Positions 49,155 through 58,045 are shown, counted from the first letter of the stretch. The stretch: DNA of 64,000 nucleotides from Chrysosporum bergii ANA360D (GCF_029891735.1 NZ_JANQDH010000106.1:1-64000); one strand, 5' to 3'. Notes: generated by a model from the sequence alone, not told the origin. Numbers and translations: made by a program.

Positions 49155-50441
49155 ATGGTGATTACAAAAAGTAGACTTGTTTTGGGTGCTACAGCAGTGG
49201 CGCTTTCCACGATTGCCGTTACTAGTCTTGGCATTCACTCCCGAGGTCAGGCTTTATTTAAAGCAAGTCCCAAAGAATTAGTAGACGAAGTTTGGCAAAT
49301 AGTACAGCGCCAATATGTGGACGGTACTTTTAATCAGGTGGACTGGCTAGCTGTGCGGAAGGAGTACTTGAGCAAGTCCTACAGTAGTCGGGAAGAAGCC
49401 TACACATCCATCCGGGAAATGCTTGACAAGCTAGATGACCCCTACACCCGGTTTATGGACCCAGAAGAATTCAAAAATATGCAAGTGGACACCTCTGGAG
49501 AACTCACAGGTGTTGGCATTACCATCAGTCAAGATGAAAAAACAAAGCAAATTGTGGTCATTTCCCCAATTGATGATACACCGGCATTTAAAGCCGGCAT
49601 TTTAGCCAAGGATGTGATCATCAAAATCAACGGTCAAAGCACTGAAGGTATGGATACTAACCAGGCCGTATCTCTGATTCGTGGTGAACCAGGAACAAAA
49701 GTCAACCTGATCATTGAACGAGACGGTCAAGTAAAGGAATTTCAAATCACACGGGCCCGCATTGAAATTCATCCAGTCAAGTATTCGGAAAGGCAAACCC
49801 CAGCAGGTAAACTCGGTTATATCCGCCTCAATCAATTCAGTGCCAATGCTAGCGGAGAAATGCAGAGCGCCATTAAAGACTTAGAAAGAAAACGAGTAGC
49901 TGGATATATCCTCGATTTACGTGGTAACCCCGGTGGTTTACTCTACTCCAGTGTGGAAATTGCTCGTATGTGGATGGACTCAGGTACAATTGTTTCCACC
50001 ATTGATCGCCAGGGTGAACAAGAACGGGAAGTAGCCAGGGGAAATGCTTTGACTAATAAACCCCTAGTGGTATTAGTTGACAAAGGATCAGCCAGTGCTA
50101 GTGAAATTCTTTCCGGAGCTTTGCAAGACCATAAACGGGCTGTTATAGTGGGTTCTCAAACTTTCGGTAAAGGTTTAGTGCAATCAGTGCGTCCTTTAGA
50201 GGATGGTTCAGGACTAGCAGTAACAATTGCTAAATATCACACACCCAATGGTAAAGATATTAATAAACACGGCATTGATCCTGATGTAACCGTGGATCTG
50301 TCTGATGAGCAGCGCCAGGAATTATGGTTAAATGAGCGTGATAAACTAGCCACACTAGCAGATCCCCAATTTGCCAAAGCTGTAGAAGTTTTGGGTCAAG
50401 AAATTGCTGCTAGAAATATAACCAGTTCCCAGAAAAAATAA
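49155..50441 (+). CDS. Carboxyl-terminal processing peptidase (CtpA/B/C family, S41)
   Basis: About 428 residues. N-terminal export signal (TKSRLVLGATAVALSTIAVTS), a PDZ domain (about 110-190: GVGITISQDEKTKQIVVISP, AGILAKDVI) and the tail-specific protease core with the Ser in KGSASASEILSGAL and the Lys in QTFGKGLVQ. Members process the D1 C-terminus (CtpA) or other lumenal or periplasmic proteins; the paralogue is not resolved. The frame is open back to 49011, but the ATG at 49155 is the natural start of the signal peptide; the extra 48 codons overlap IS-like sequence. Confidence 0.92.
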   Translation: MVITKSRLVLGATAVALSTIAVTSLGIHSRGQALFKASPKELVDEVWQIVQRQYVDGTFNQVDWLAVRKEYLSKSYSSREEAYTSIREMLDKLDDPYTRFMDPEEFKNMQVDTSGELTGVGITISQDEKTKQIVVISPIDDTPAFKAGILAKDVIIKINGQSTEGMDTNQAVSLIRGEPGTKVNLIIERDGQVKEFQITRARIEIHPVKYSERQTPAGKLGYIRLNQFSANASGEMQSAIKDLERKRVAGYILDLRGNPGGLLYSSVEIARMWMDSGTIVSTIDRQGEQEREVARGNALTNKPLVVLVDKGSASASEILSGALQDHKRAVIVGSQTFGKGLVQSVRPLEDGSGLAVTIAKYHTPNGKDINKHGIDPDVTVDLSDEQRQELWLNERDKLATLADPQFAKAVEVLGQEIAARNITSSQKK

Positions 50442-50537
50442 ATTTGTTGTCAACAAGTCCAGGGGAGTAAAGTTTTCGCTACTTAATTCCTCCCCATTGA
50501 TACAAAACTTCCTAGCAATGAACCATATTTTTATATC

Positions 50538-50576
50538 TCACGCTCCAGGCGCGACCATCGCCGAGGGAGCGTGAGC
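50538..50576. terminator. GC-rich hairpin after the processing protease gene
   Basis: CTCACGCTCC and GGGAGCGTGAG form a long stem around GGCGCGACCATCGCC. No T-run is adjacent; it also marks the broken 5' side of the following pseudogene. Confidence 0.45.
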
Positions 50577-50585
50577 CAGGGGTAG

Positions 50586-50867
50586 AATACAGATATCAGC
50601 CTGTGGTTTAAATACGTTAAAACTGCTGTAAATGGAAAAGCTGACTTTTGGATCGTTGATAGGGAAGTACACAAACCGCAACAAGTTCATGTTGCTTTTA
50701 CAGTGGAATCTTGCCATCAAGTCAGCGCTTTTTACGCAGCAGCCATTAAAGTAGGTGGTAAAGATTATGGCTCACCCAGTTGGCGATCGCATTATTATTA
50801 TTCACAGTACTATGGAGTATTTGTTTTAGACCCAGATGATCATAATATTGAAGTAGTGTGTTATTAA
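50586..50867 (+). pseudogene. VOC/glyoxalase-family protein, N-terminally truncated
   Basis: 93 codons in frame with no plausible start. They read WFKYVKTAVNGKADFWIVD, then VHVAFTVESCHQVSAFYAAA, then YYGVFVLDPDDHNIEVVCY and stop. This is the second half of a vicinal-oxygen-chelate (glyoxalase/bleomycin-resistance-like) protein, ending normally. About 45 N-terminal residues, including one metal ligand, are missing and are replaced by the GC-rich hairpin. Confidence 0.75.
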
Positions 50868-50942
50868 CCATTAAACCATCAAGCTCCAATTTCTCACTAT
50901 TTGATTCTATTACCAGAGAGAAACTAATACAAATCATCAAAA

Positions 50943-51818
50943 CTATGTAATGTCAGCATCTTCCCCGCTAGTGTACCTACTGACATCAAATGGGTTGTAT
51001 TTTCCATCAGCGATTACACTTTTATTACGTCTCAACACAACACCAATTAAACCAGTGCTAACAATTAAACCAACTATGATTGAGGGTTCAGGAGTTGAAA
51101 CCATAACTTCATTACTCTTCACCTGAACTAAAGCTAGAGTGGTTGGGTGAGTAAAATAACGTTTTACATAACCGTCAACATCAGCAGTGGCAAACTTTTG
51201 ATTACCAACAAAATCATAATCAGTCTTTGCATGATTTAATATAACATTACCTTCATTTTCATAGCCAACAAAGTTATTATCACCTTGTTTAGTTAAATCA
51301 CCCGCCAGACTAAAATAGTCTAAAAGGGTATTTTCCTGAACATCAAATAAAGCAAAAAATAACCCACCACTGGCGCTGGCGCTTTCTCTTCCTGGTCTAT
51401 CTACTGATGTGGCTAAATTTAAATTAGTGGCAAAATCAAAGGAAAAAATACTGTCTTGGTTTATATCAAAAATCCCTTTAATTGTAGCCTCACTTTCAGC
51501 GAGTCCTAAATAAGCTGTATTTTCTCCCCTTGCAATACTAGAAGAAAAATTTAAAGCCTCTGTGGGAGTACCGCCGAAAAATGCTATGGCTTCACCCTGA
51601 GTAAATACATTATTATCATCAGAAACCACCAAAGCATTAGTATTAGTATCAGTCAAGGTACTCCTGGGACTTTGACTAAAGTTAGTAAAGATTAATTCTC
51701 CTTCAGATAAAGCAAAAGTAGCAGCTTCACTAGGTGAAGTCAGCAACACTGAACCAGCTAAAACCGGACTAACTATTAGTAAAAACTTATTCACTAATCG
51801 TAGATATTGTTGAATCAT
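50943..51818 (-). CDS. PEP-CTERM sorting-domain protein
   Basis: 291 residues. N-terminal signal peptide (FLLIVSPVLAGSVLLTSPSEA), a mostly beta extracellular domain rich in Asn, Thr and Ser, and a PEP-CTERM anchor near the C-terminus: STPEPSIIVGLIVSTG, hydrophobic helix, RRNK. Such tails are sorted by exosortase (EpsH/CrtC family). The protein continues 25 residues past the basic cluster (YNPFDVSRYTSGEDADIT), which is unusual since the cluster is normally at the very end. It is downstream of the precursor gene on the same strand, 89 bases away. ATG at 51818. Confidence 0.85.
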   Translation of the reverse strand: MIQQYLRLVNKFLLIVSPVLAGSVLLTSPSEAATFALSEGELIFTNFSQSPRSTLTDTNTNALVVSDDNNVFTQGEAIAFFGGTPTEALNFSSSIARGENTAYLGLAESEATIKGIFDINQDSIFSFDFATNLNLATSVDRPGRESASASGGLFFALFDVQENTLLDYFSLAGDLTKQGDNNFVGYENEGNVILNHAKTDYDFVGNQKFATADVDGYVKRYFTHPTTLALVQVKSNEVMVSTPEPSIIVGLIVSTGLIGVVLRRNKSVIADGKYNPFDVSRYTSGEDADIT

Positions 51819-51906
51819 CACTTATACTTCTACTATGATTAGAGCCAGTAAAAGAGATAGATAGTGGCTTTTAGTCACTCTCTATCTCTAGAATTATCTC
51901 AATGCC

Positions 51907-52230
51907 TTAGTAAGCATTGTAGTTTTCATATTCATATCCAGGGAAGGCTGCTGCTGTGGAACGGGAAGCCGCATCAGAATAAACACCTTCTTCTACTTCT
52001 GCAAAGGTTATAGTTTCAGCATCAGTGTTTTTACCGTATGCTTGGGCTACTGCTTGAGCATCAGCAAAGTTGCCTAAGATGTCAACTTGTACGTTAAGTG
52101 CCTTATTTATATTGACATTGACCGCACTCTCGATATTTTCAAACTTCTCGTTAAAGATGCTAAAACCGCCACCACCAACAATGGCAGAACCTTCAACAGC
52201 TTCTAAAATGTTCAAATCAGAAATAACCAT
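51907..52230 (-). CDS. Double-glycine-leader precursor of a secreted peptide/small protein
   Basis: 107 residues, acidic, no Cys. The leader MVISDLNILEAVEGSAIVGG fits the double-glycine consensus (Leu -12, Glu -8, Ile -4, Gly -2, Gly -1), so the C39 peptidase would cut after residue 20 (or after G22). The mature part of about 87 residues has an Asn/Val-rich amphipathic middle (NVNINKALNVQVDILGNFAD, AQAVAQAYGKNTD) and a Tyr-rich end (GYEYENYNAY). A strong GGAG lies 6 bases before the ATG. It lies 362 bases downstream of the isomerase gene and has a hairpin in its own leader. Related (I)SDLNxLE...GG proteins are common in cyanobacteria, with unknown function. Bacteriocin, signalling or surface roles are all possible. 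Confidence 0.8.
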   Translation of the reverse strand: MVISDLNILEAVEGSAIVGGGGFSIFNEKFENIESAVNVNINKALNVQVDILGNFADAQAVAQAYGKNTDAETITFAEVEEGVYSDAASRSTAAAFPGYEYENYNAY

Positions 52231-52270
52231 GATTTTCTCCTAAGTTGTAGTTATCTTGAAGAACTTTTGC

Positions 52271-52298
52271 CATAACCAATTGTTTGTGATTGGTTATG
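52271..52298 (-). promoter_or_regulatory. Hairpin or operator upstream of the precursor gene
   Basis: Perfect 10-bp inverted repeat CATAACCAAT / ATTGGTTATG with an 8-base spacer, 41 bases before the precursor start. It could be a transcription-factor site or an mRNA leader stem. Confidence 0.6.
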
Positions 52299-52497
52299 TC
52301 CCTACAATAGCTAAATGCCATCATAAATTAACTAGATTTTTATTAGATGATTTCTAAAAATAATCCATATTTTCTCAGCTAAAAAACCAGCATAAGCACG
52401 TATAAATGCAAATAAAAATATATCGCTAGAATGATTTTAAATTCATCCAAGCGATATTCTTAATATCTTGTTATCTGTGCCTTTTTAGTTGGTGATT

Positions 52498-52578
52498 ATA
52501 GCGAATTTTGCCCAAGTAAGGTACATTCTTACAAGACGATCATTTACATTTGTATCTCACCTGTTTAAGAAGTGCTAG
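52498..52578 (+). repeat. TATAGC element, copy E
   Basis: 81 bp; TATAGCGAATTTTGCCCAAG at the left and TCACCTGTTTAAGAAGTGCTA at the right. It lies between precursor and isomerase genes of the export cassette. Confidence 0.75.
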
Positions 52579-52592
52579 AAAAATTTAAGTAA

Positions 52593-53351
52593 TTAGTGAG
52601 AAGGGAGTAGTGCTTTATCTAGCTCAGTAACTATTTGACGACACTCTATTTGTTGCTTTAACCAAGCAGTGAATAATTCTGTAATTATTTTTTCCGTTAT
52701 CGACTCATCTAATTGGGGTTGAATAATTTGCTCCACCCAAATTAAATAAACTCCTTTTACAGTAACAATGGGCTTGAGAATCTGCGGCGGAGTTGCTGCA
52801 AATATAGCAGCAGCAATTTCTGGGCGAAAATCTTTGCGATGTTGTCTTCCCTGATATCCATAATTACCACTAAATTCTGGTTCAGGAATATATTGACGAG
52901 CAATTTCTGGAAAAGTAACTTCTCCCTCCTGCACAGCATAAAACAGTTCTAAAGCCAAGTCTTTATCATCGAAAATCACTTGATATGTAATGGCAACCAG
53001 ATAATCTAGTTGGTGTTGATAAAAAAAACGTTCAACTTGAGGGGCAAATAAATAATGAGCTAACTTCTGAGCTAAAACTTTATTATAGATTGATTCCTCA
53101 AACTCAGGTATAGAAAGATAATGTTTCTCTAGCCATGATAATGTATCTTCAGCCTTGACAAGCTTTTTAGCTAAACGTAAATTATCTCCTTCTTCCTGGA
53201 TTTCCTCTGGTGTAACTGTAATTCCTGATTTCTGGGCTACTTCGGCAATAATCTTTTGAGATGCGATCGCCTCCACAATACCAGGAACTTGAGAAGATAA
53301 TTTCAGATTGCGAATAATATCTGAACCAGAAATAGTCAAAATTTGAGACAT
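52593..53351 (-). CDS. SurA/parvulin-like peptidylprolyl isomerase of the export cassette
   Basis: 252 residues. An N-terminal SurA-type helical region (PGIVEAIASQKIIAEVAQ, TPEEIQEEGDNLRLAKKL) is followed by a parvulin-like rotamase domain at about 110-215 (ITYQVIFDDKDLALELFYAV, FPEIARQYIPEPE, LKPIVTVKGVYLIWVEQI). No signal peptide is seen, so it may act on the cytosolic side or be part of the transporter complex. Parvulin genes of this kind commonly accompany HlyD and C39-ABC genes in cyanobacteria. GGGAG lies 7 bases before the ATG; 38 bases separate it from the adaptor gene, implying one operon. Confidence 0.85.
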   Translation of the reverse strand: MSQILTISGSDIIRNLKLSSQVPGIVEAIASQKIIAEVAQKSGITVTPEEIQEEGDNLRLAKKLVKAEDTLSWLEKHYLSIPEFEESIYNKVLAQKLAHYLFAPQVERFFYQHQLDYLVAITYQVIFDDKDLALELFYAVQEGEVTFPEIARQYIPEPEFSGNYGYQGRQHRKDFRPEIAAAIFAATPPQILKPIVTVKGVYLIWVEQIIQPQLDESITEKIITELFTAWLKQQIECRQIVTELDKALLPSH

Positions 53352-53389
53352 AATATAACTCCCATGCTCATCTCACTAATAAACCATCA

Positions 53390-54943
53390 CTAAAGCTCTA
53401 AACCATTTTCCTGCAACTTCTTAAACGGATCTAAAACAAAATCAATTACCCGTCGTTGACGCACAATAACTTCCGCGTTTGCTGTTTGCCCTGGAGTTAA
53501 AGGAATACGTTTTGTACCGCTTTCAATATACTTCTGTTCTAAAGTAATTTCTAACTCATAGGTTTCCATATTTCCTTGGGGTGTTTGAGTTACCTTAGCA
53601 TCGGGAGAAATACGAGTCACTTTCCCTTGTATAATGCCGTATTCCTGGAATGAGTAGGCATCAAACTTAATTTTTACCGGCATTCCCACATTTAAAAAGC
53701 CACTGTCCTCAATGGGCATATGAGCTTTAAGGACAATTTCGGTATTTTTAGGTGCAATATCGGCAATTCTCTGACCAACCTGTACCACTTGTCCCGGCTT
53801 ACTAACTGGTAACTCAAAAATTATCCCATCAACAGGCGATCGCACCACTCGTTGCTGCATTTGTAGATTTAAAGATGTAATTTTGCTTTGAGTTTGAGCG
53901 ATACTAGCTTGTAAATTAGTAAGTTGTGTTTCTAGTTCCTGGAGTTGTTCCTGATATTTAAGTAGCGCCAACTTACCAGACTGTAGTAAACTTTGATAAC
54001 TATTTTGTTCCCCTTGCACTTGATGTTTTGCTTGTTCAATATCAGACTGTAACTGACTCATTTTTGCTTCATAGCGGTTAGTTTCTTCCGCTAACCGTAA
54101 CTTTGCTTGTTGAACATCAGATTCCGCCTTGGTGTAGAGTCGTCTGCTTTCTTGTTCTTCTTTTTTCAATTGCTCAACTTGATAAACCGAAACCGCACCA
54201 TCATTGACAAGTTGCTCAAAGCGTTGTACTTGCCGGGAATCTATACTCAAGCGCTCCTGGGCTGCCTGTAAATCATTTTCAGCAATTTTAATCTGCTCCT
54301 GCACTTGCTTAATTAGTGCCTGTTTTTCCAACTTTTGCAGATCATAAACACTTTGTTTAAAACGTAGGTTTTGTTTAGCCTGGTTCAGTTGGGACATTTT
54401 TTCTAAAGCTTGAAACTGATTTTGTTGTTTCTGAATACTCATAGTTAACTGTAATTGAGTTTTCAGCACATCAAACTGCGCGGCTTGATTAAGCAATGCA
54501 GACAACTTAGCTTCAGCTTGCTGAAGTTCAGTTTGCAAAATATCAGAGTCAAGTTCTACCAGCACTTGTCCCCTAGTGACAGTGTCCCCTTCTGCTACCT
54601 TCACAGCTTTAACACTTCCCCCCGCTTGGGAATCTAACTTTTGAGTTGCTCCTTTAGGTTCTATACGTCCTCTGGCGCTACCAGTTTCATCCACCCTAGA
54701 AAAACTTGCCCAAGGTAAAGCCAGAGATGCAAAGCCCAACAGAGTATAAAACACACCGCGAGTCCAGACCCTAGGTAAACCATCTAGTAATTCTTCAGTA
54801 CCATAATATAAATCCTCCGTATTACTTTCTGAAATTGTTTGATTAAATTTAGTAGTTTCTTCACCAGGTTGAATATAATTTTTATACTCATCCTGTTCTT
54901 GGTTCACAAGTATAGAGGAAGAATTGGGAGAGGTATGAGGCAT
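53390..54943 (-). CDS. HlyD-family adaptor of the export cassette
   Basis: 517 residues. A cytosolic N-terminus of about 60 residues, one membrane helix (about 62-80: RGVFYTLLGFASLALPWAS), first lipoyl half (SVKAVKVAEGDTVTRGQV), an exceptionally long coiled-coil hairpin (about 130-370), second lipoyl half (RSPVDGIIFELPVSKPGQVV) and a C-terminal beta-barrel ending in the HlyD-like PLTPGQTANAEVIVRQRRV. It would bridge the ABC transporter to an outer-membrane channel such as TolC. It sits between the isomerase and transporter genes with 36-38-base gaps. Confidence 0.92.
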   Translation of the reverse strand: MPHTSPNSSSILVNQEQDEYKNYIQPGEETTKFNQTISESNTEDLYYGTEELLDGLPRVWTRGVFYTLLGFASLALPWASFSRVDETGSARGRIEPKGATQKLDSQAGGSVKAVKVAEGDTVTRGQVLVELDSDILQTELQQAEAKLSALLNQAAQFDVLKTQLQLTMSIQKQQNQFQALEKMSQLNQAKQNLRFKQSVYDLQKLEKQALIKQVQEQIKIAENDLQAAQERLSIDSRQVQRFEQLVNDGAVSVYQVEQLKKEEQESRRLYTKAESDVQQAKLRLAEETNRYEAKMSQLQSDIEQAKHQVQGEQNSYQSLLQSGKLALLKYQEQLQELETQLTNLQASIAQTQSKITSLNLQMQQRVVRSPVDGIIFELPVSKPGQVVQVGQRIADIAPKNTEIVLKAHMPIEDSGFLNVGMPVKIKFDAYSFQEYGIIQGKVTRISPDAKVTQTPQGNMETYELEITLEQKYIESGTKRIPLTPGQTANAEVIVRQRRVIDFVLDPFKKLQENGLEL

Positions 54944-54979
54944 AATTGGAGTTTTATAAATGGAGAATTATTGATAACA

Positions 54980-57900
54980 TCAAACTACTTCAGCTAATTG
55001 TTGTTGATTCAGATAGTAATAATGTCCCTTTTTAGCAATTAATTCCTCATGAGTCCCGCTTTCTACTAATACCCCCCGATCTAAAACTAAAATTACGTCA
55101 GCATTACGGACTGTAGATAAGCGATGAGCAATAATTACACTTGTACGTCCTTGGAGAATACTTTTTAAGTTATTCTGAATAATCCTTTCTGATTCCGAAT
55201 CTAAATGACTAGTAGCTTCATCAAAAAGTAATAACCGGGGGTTACCCATTAAAGCCCTAGCAATAGCTAAACGTTGCCGTTGTCCACCAGAGAGCATTCC
55301 TCCACTTTCACCAATTTGGGACTCATAACCCATAGGCAATTGCTGAATAAATTCATCAGCCCCTGCTAATCGTGCTGCTTGAGTAATTTCTGCTAAAGAA
55401 GCCTCTGGGTGAGCAATGGCTATATTTTCGCGAATCGTCCCCCCAAAAAGAAAAGTATCTTGATCAACAACACCTATTTGAGAACGCAGCGATCGCAAAG
55501 AAATATTAGTAATATCAAAACCATCAATCAAAATTTTGCCCTCCGTTGGTGGATATAAACCCAGAATCAACTTAGTCAAAGTTGTTTTTCCCGAACCACT
55601 GCGCCCCACCACTGCGATCATTTGCTCAGGCTTAATCTCAAAACTAATATTTTGCAACACATTACTCTCACTTTCCTGATGATAACGAAAACTGACATTT
55701 TCAAAGCAAATATGCCCCTGCAATTTACCCAAAACCTTACGGGGTTTATCTAGCAAATTTTCTTCTGGTTCTGCATCTAAAACATCATTAATTCTTTCTG
55801 TAGAAATAATAATTTCTTGTAATCCATTCCACAACATTGACAACCGTTGGAAAGGACTCAAAACCTTACCCACCAACATATTAAAAGCAACTAACTGCCC
55901 CATAGTCAAATCCCCTTGGATAACTTGCCATGCTCCAAACCACATCAAAGCAGCATTGACAAAAGTTTGAATAATACCACTGACAATTCGCAAACGGTTC
56001 CCAATCACATGGGCATGAAAACCTTTTTTCACCAAATCATTCAGTAGTTCTTCCCAATGCCAGCGTACAGTTTGTTCAATAGCCAATGAACGCACCGTGC
56101 GGACACCAGTGAGAGATTCAATCAAGTAACTATTTTCCTTAGCTCCAGCATTAAAAACTTCTCTAGAAATACGCCGCAAAATGTTGGTGCTAGCCAGCGC
56201 CAAAATAAAAAAAGGTGGCACTGTCAACAACACAAACAAAGTCATACGCCAGCTATACCAAAACATAATGCCCAGATAAACTGCTAATGTCAGCATATCC
56301 AGCATGATAGATAGAGTTTCCCCAGTTAAGAAACGCTGAATTTTTTGGTTTTCCTGAATGCGAGAAATAATATCTCCCACATAACGAGACTCAAAATAAG
56401 CCAAAGGTAAGCGGAAAGTATGTTTAATAAATCCCACCAGTAAAGAAACACTCACACGATGGGCTGTATGAGCTAACAGATATTGCCGTACTCCATTCAT
56501 AGCAATACCGAACAAACCAAACACAATCATCCCCACACCCACAGCATTTAAAGTGGGAATACTGCGCTGTACCAGCACTCGATCCAGTAATAACTGAGTA
56601 AACACTGGGGTTACTAGTCCAAATACCTGCATCAACACACTGGCAATAAAAACTTCTAGCAATACCCAATAATGAGGCTTGACTAACTCAAAAAACTTCC
56701 AAAAACTAGCACTCTGATTCTCACTAGCCTTCAGTAGCTCTGTGGGTTGCAGTAACAAAGCATAACCAGTCCAACCACTATTAAATTCCCTTCTCGTCAA
56801 ACTGCGTTGACCAATGGCAGGATCACCCACAATCACCCGCTTCTTAGTCATCTCATATACAACAATAAAATGATTACCTTGCCAGTGAGCGATCGCTGGT
56901 AGAGATTGTTCTGCCAACTTATCAAAAGTCGCCTTCACAGGACGAGTAGCAAAACCCAGGTTTTCTCCCACGGCGGCTAAAGCGCGTAGAGATGCACCAC
57001 TGCGGTTAACATTGGTCATATCCCGCAAGCGATTAACACTAAAGTGCTTACCCCAATACTTACCAATCATCACCAAGCAAGCCGAGCCACAATCCGTCGC
57101 ACTTTGTTGAGCATAGAAAGGATAGCTTTTACTCAAACGCTTCCACCAATGCCCCATTTGCACCTTTGGGCTGGGAAAGTACGGGCGTGGTTGATTGTCC
57201 CTGGCTGTTGATTTTGCTCCTGGCTGGGGGAAAGGTATAACCCTAGCCCCAGAATGTTGGCGTGGTTTTGCCCTGTGATTTTCAGGTGCTAAACTCTGGT
57301 GATGTTCATAGTCAGAAAGAAAAAAACCTAGACCTTGACAATGTTCCACGGCCTTTTGCCAGTGAGAACTTTTAAGGATATAAGCAATGGTGGGTTGTAT
57401 CGCTTGCCAAGTCCCCTGTTTCAGTTCCCCGGAAATTTGCCCCGCTGTAAAAGACTTACCCTCAGAACTCAGCAACTCACCCTGGTACAACACCCACAAA
57501 CAAGAATCTGGGAATTGTGTATTTACAGAACCAATTTCTAGTCCGTGGCGCTCAAATAAAGCCAACGCATTCAGCATAGCCATAAATTCCCCAGGATGTC
57601 CGGGGAACTGTGAATTTTGGCGACATGACAGCAGCAAATCCCACATTTCAGCACGAATAAACAAGCGATCGCGCATCTGCGGATATTTTTCCATCAGCCC
57701 TTGTAATACATCTTGGCTGAGATACCCCAGTTCTAAATTATGTGAACTTCTCGCCGTGTAATCACTAAAATTCTGCTTTGGAAATAAAGTTATTTCACCA
57801 AAAGAAGACCACGGGGACAAAGTAGTAATTAAGTTATCAAAACTATCTGACAATCTCACCTTACCAGCCAAAATAATATAAATACCAGCCTTCATTTCTG

Positions 57901-58045
57901 CCGATTGCCAGAACTGCCTTGCCACCGGTGGGCTGACAAATTCCATAGATGCTAAACAAGTTTGTAACTCTTGTTTGGTCAGCACCTTGCCTAAAGTTTC
58001 ACTGATTTTTTCACCTAGAGATTCCTGGGTAAATACCCTATTCAT
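54980..58045 (-). CDS. Peptidase-containing ABC transporter (C39) with N-terminal cyclic-nucleotide-binding-like region
   Basis: 1021 residues, bacteriocin-type secretion ATPase. Residues about 35-140 resemble a Crp/cNMP-binding domain (IYIILAGKVRLSDSF, SSFGEITLFPKQNFSDYTAR), with a degenerate second one to about 235. A C39 peptidase follows at about 305-435 with all catalytic residues: Q314, C319 (QQSATDCGSACLVMIGKYWG), H392 (GNHFIVV) and D408 (VGDPA). Then come six membrane helices and the ATPase with Walker A VVGRSGSGKTTLTK, signature LSGGQRQRLAIARAL, Walker B LLLFDEATSHLDSES and the H-loop IIAHRLSTV. It should cut double-glycine leaders and export the product. GGAGG sits 7 bases before the ATG. 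Confidence 0.94.
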   Translation of the reverse strand: MNRVFTQESLGEKISETLGKVLTKQELQTCLASMEFVSPPVARQFWQSAEMKAGIYIILAGKVRLSDSFDNLITTLSPWSSFGEITLFPKQNFSDYTARSSHNLELGYLSQDVLQGLMEKYPQMRDRLFIRAEMWDLLLSCRQNSQFPGHPGEFMAMLNALALFERHGLEIGSVNTQFPDSCLWVLYQGELLSSEGKSFTAGQISGELKQGTWQAIQPTIAYILKSSHWQKAVEHCQGLGFFLSDYEHHQSLAPENHRAKPRQHSGARVIPFPQPGAKSTARDNQPRPYFPSPKVQMGHWWKRLSKSYPFYAQQSATDCGSACLVMIGKYWGKHFSVNRLRDMTNVNRSGASLRALAAVGENLGFATRPVKATFDKLAEQSLPAIAHWQGNHFIVVYEMTKKRVIVGDPAIGQRSLTRREFNSGWTGYALLLQPTELLKASENQSASFWKFFELVKPHYWVLLEVFIASVLMQVFGLVTPVFTQLLLDRVLVQRSIPTLNAVGVGMIVFGLFGIAMNGVRQYLLAHTAHRVSVSLLVGFIKHTFRLPLAYFESRYVGDIISRIQENQKIQRFLTGETLSIMLDMLTLAVYLGIMFWYSWRMTLFVLLTVPPFFILALASTNILRRISREVFNAGAKENSYLIESLTGVRTVRSLAIEQTVRWHWEELLNDLVKKGFHAHVIGNRLRIVSGIIQTFVNAALMWFGAWQVIQGDLTMGQLVAFNMLVGKVLSPFQRLSMLWNGLQEIIISTERINDVLDAEPEENLLDKPRKVLGKLQGHICFENVSFRYHQESESNVLQNISFEIKPEQMIAVVGRSGSGKTTLTKLILGLYPPTEGKILIDGFDITNISLRSLRSQIGVVDQDTFLFGGTIRENIAIAHPEASLAEITQAARLAGADEFIQQLPMGYESQIGESGGMLSGGQRQRLAIARALMGNPRLLLFDEATSHLDSESERIIQNNLKSILQGRTSVIIAHRLSTVRNADVILVLDRGVLVESGTHEELIAKKGHYYYLNQQQLAEVV

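Larger units (their letters stand above)
52231..52592. other. Interval between precursor and isomerase genes
   Basis: 362 bp with the leader hairpin of the precursor (52271-52298), AT-rich sequence that may hold its own promoter, and TATAGC element copy E (52498-52578). No open frame is supported. Confidence 0.65.

Noticed and set aside
50746-50940. 64-codon minus-strand open frame
   Set aside because: It is antisense to the VOC pseudogene, with no start signal.
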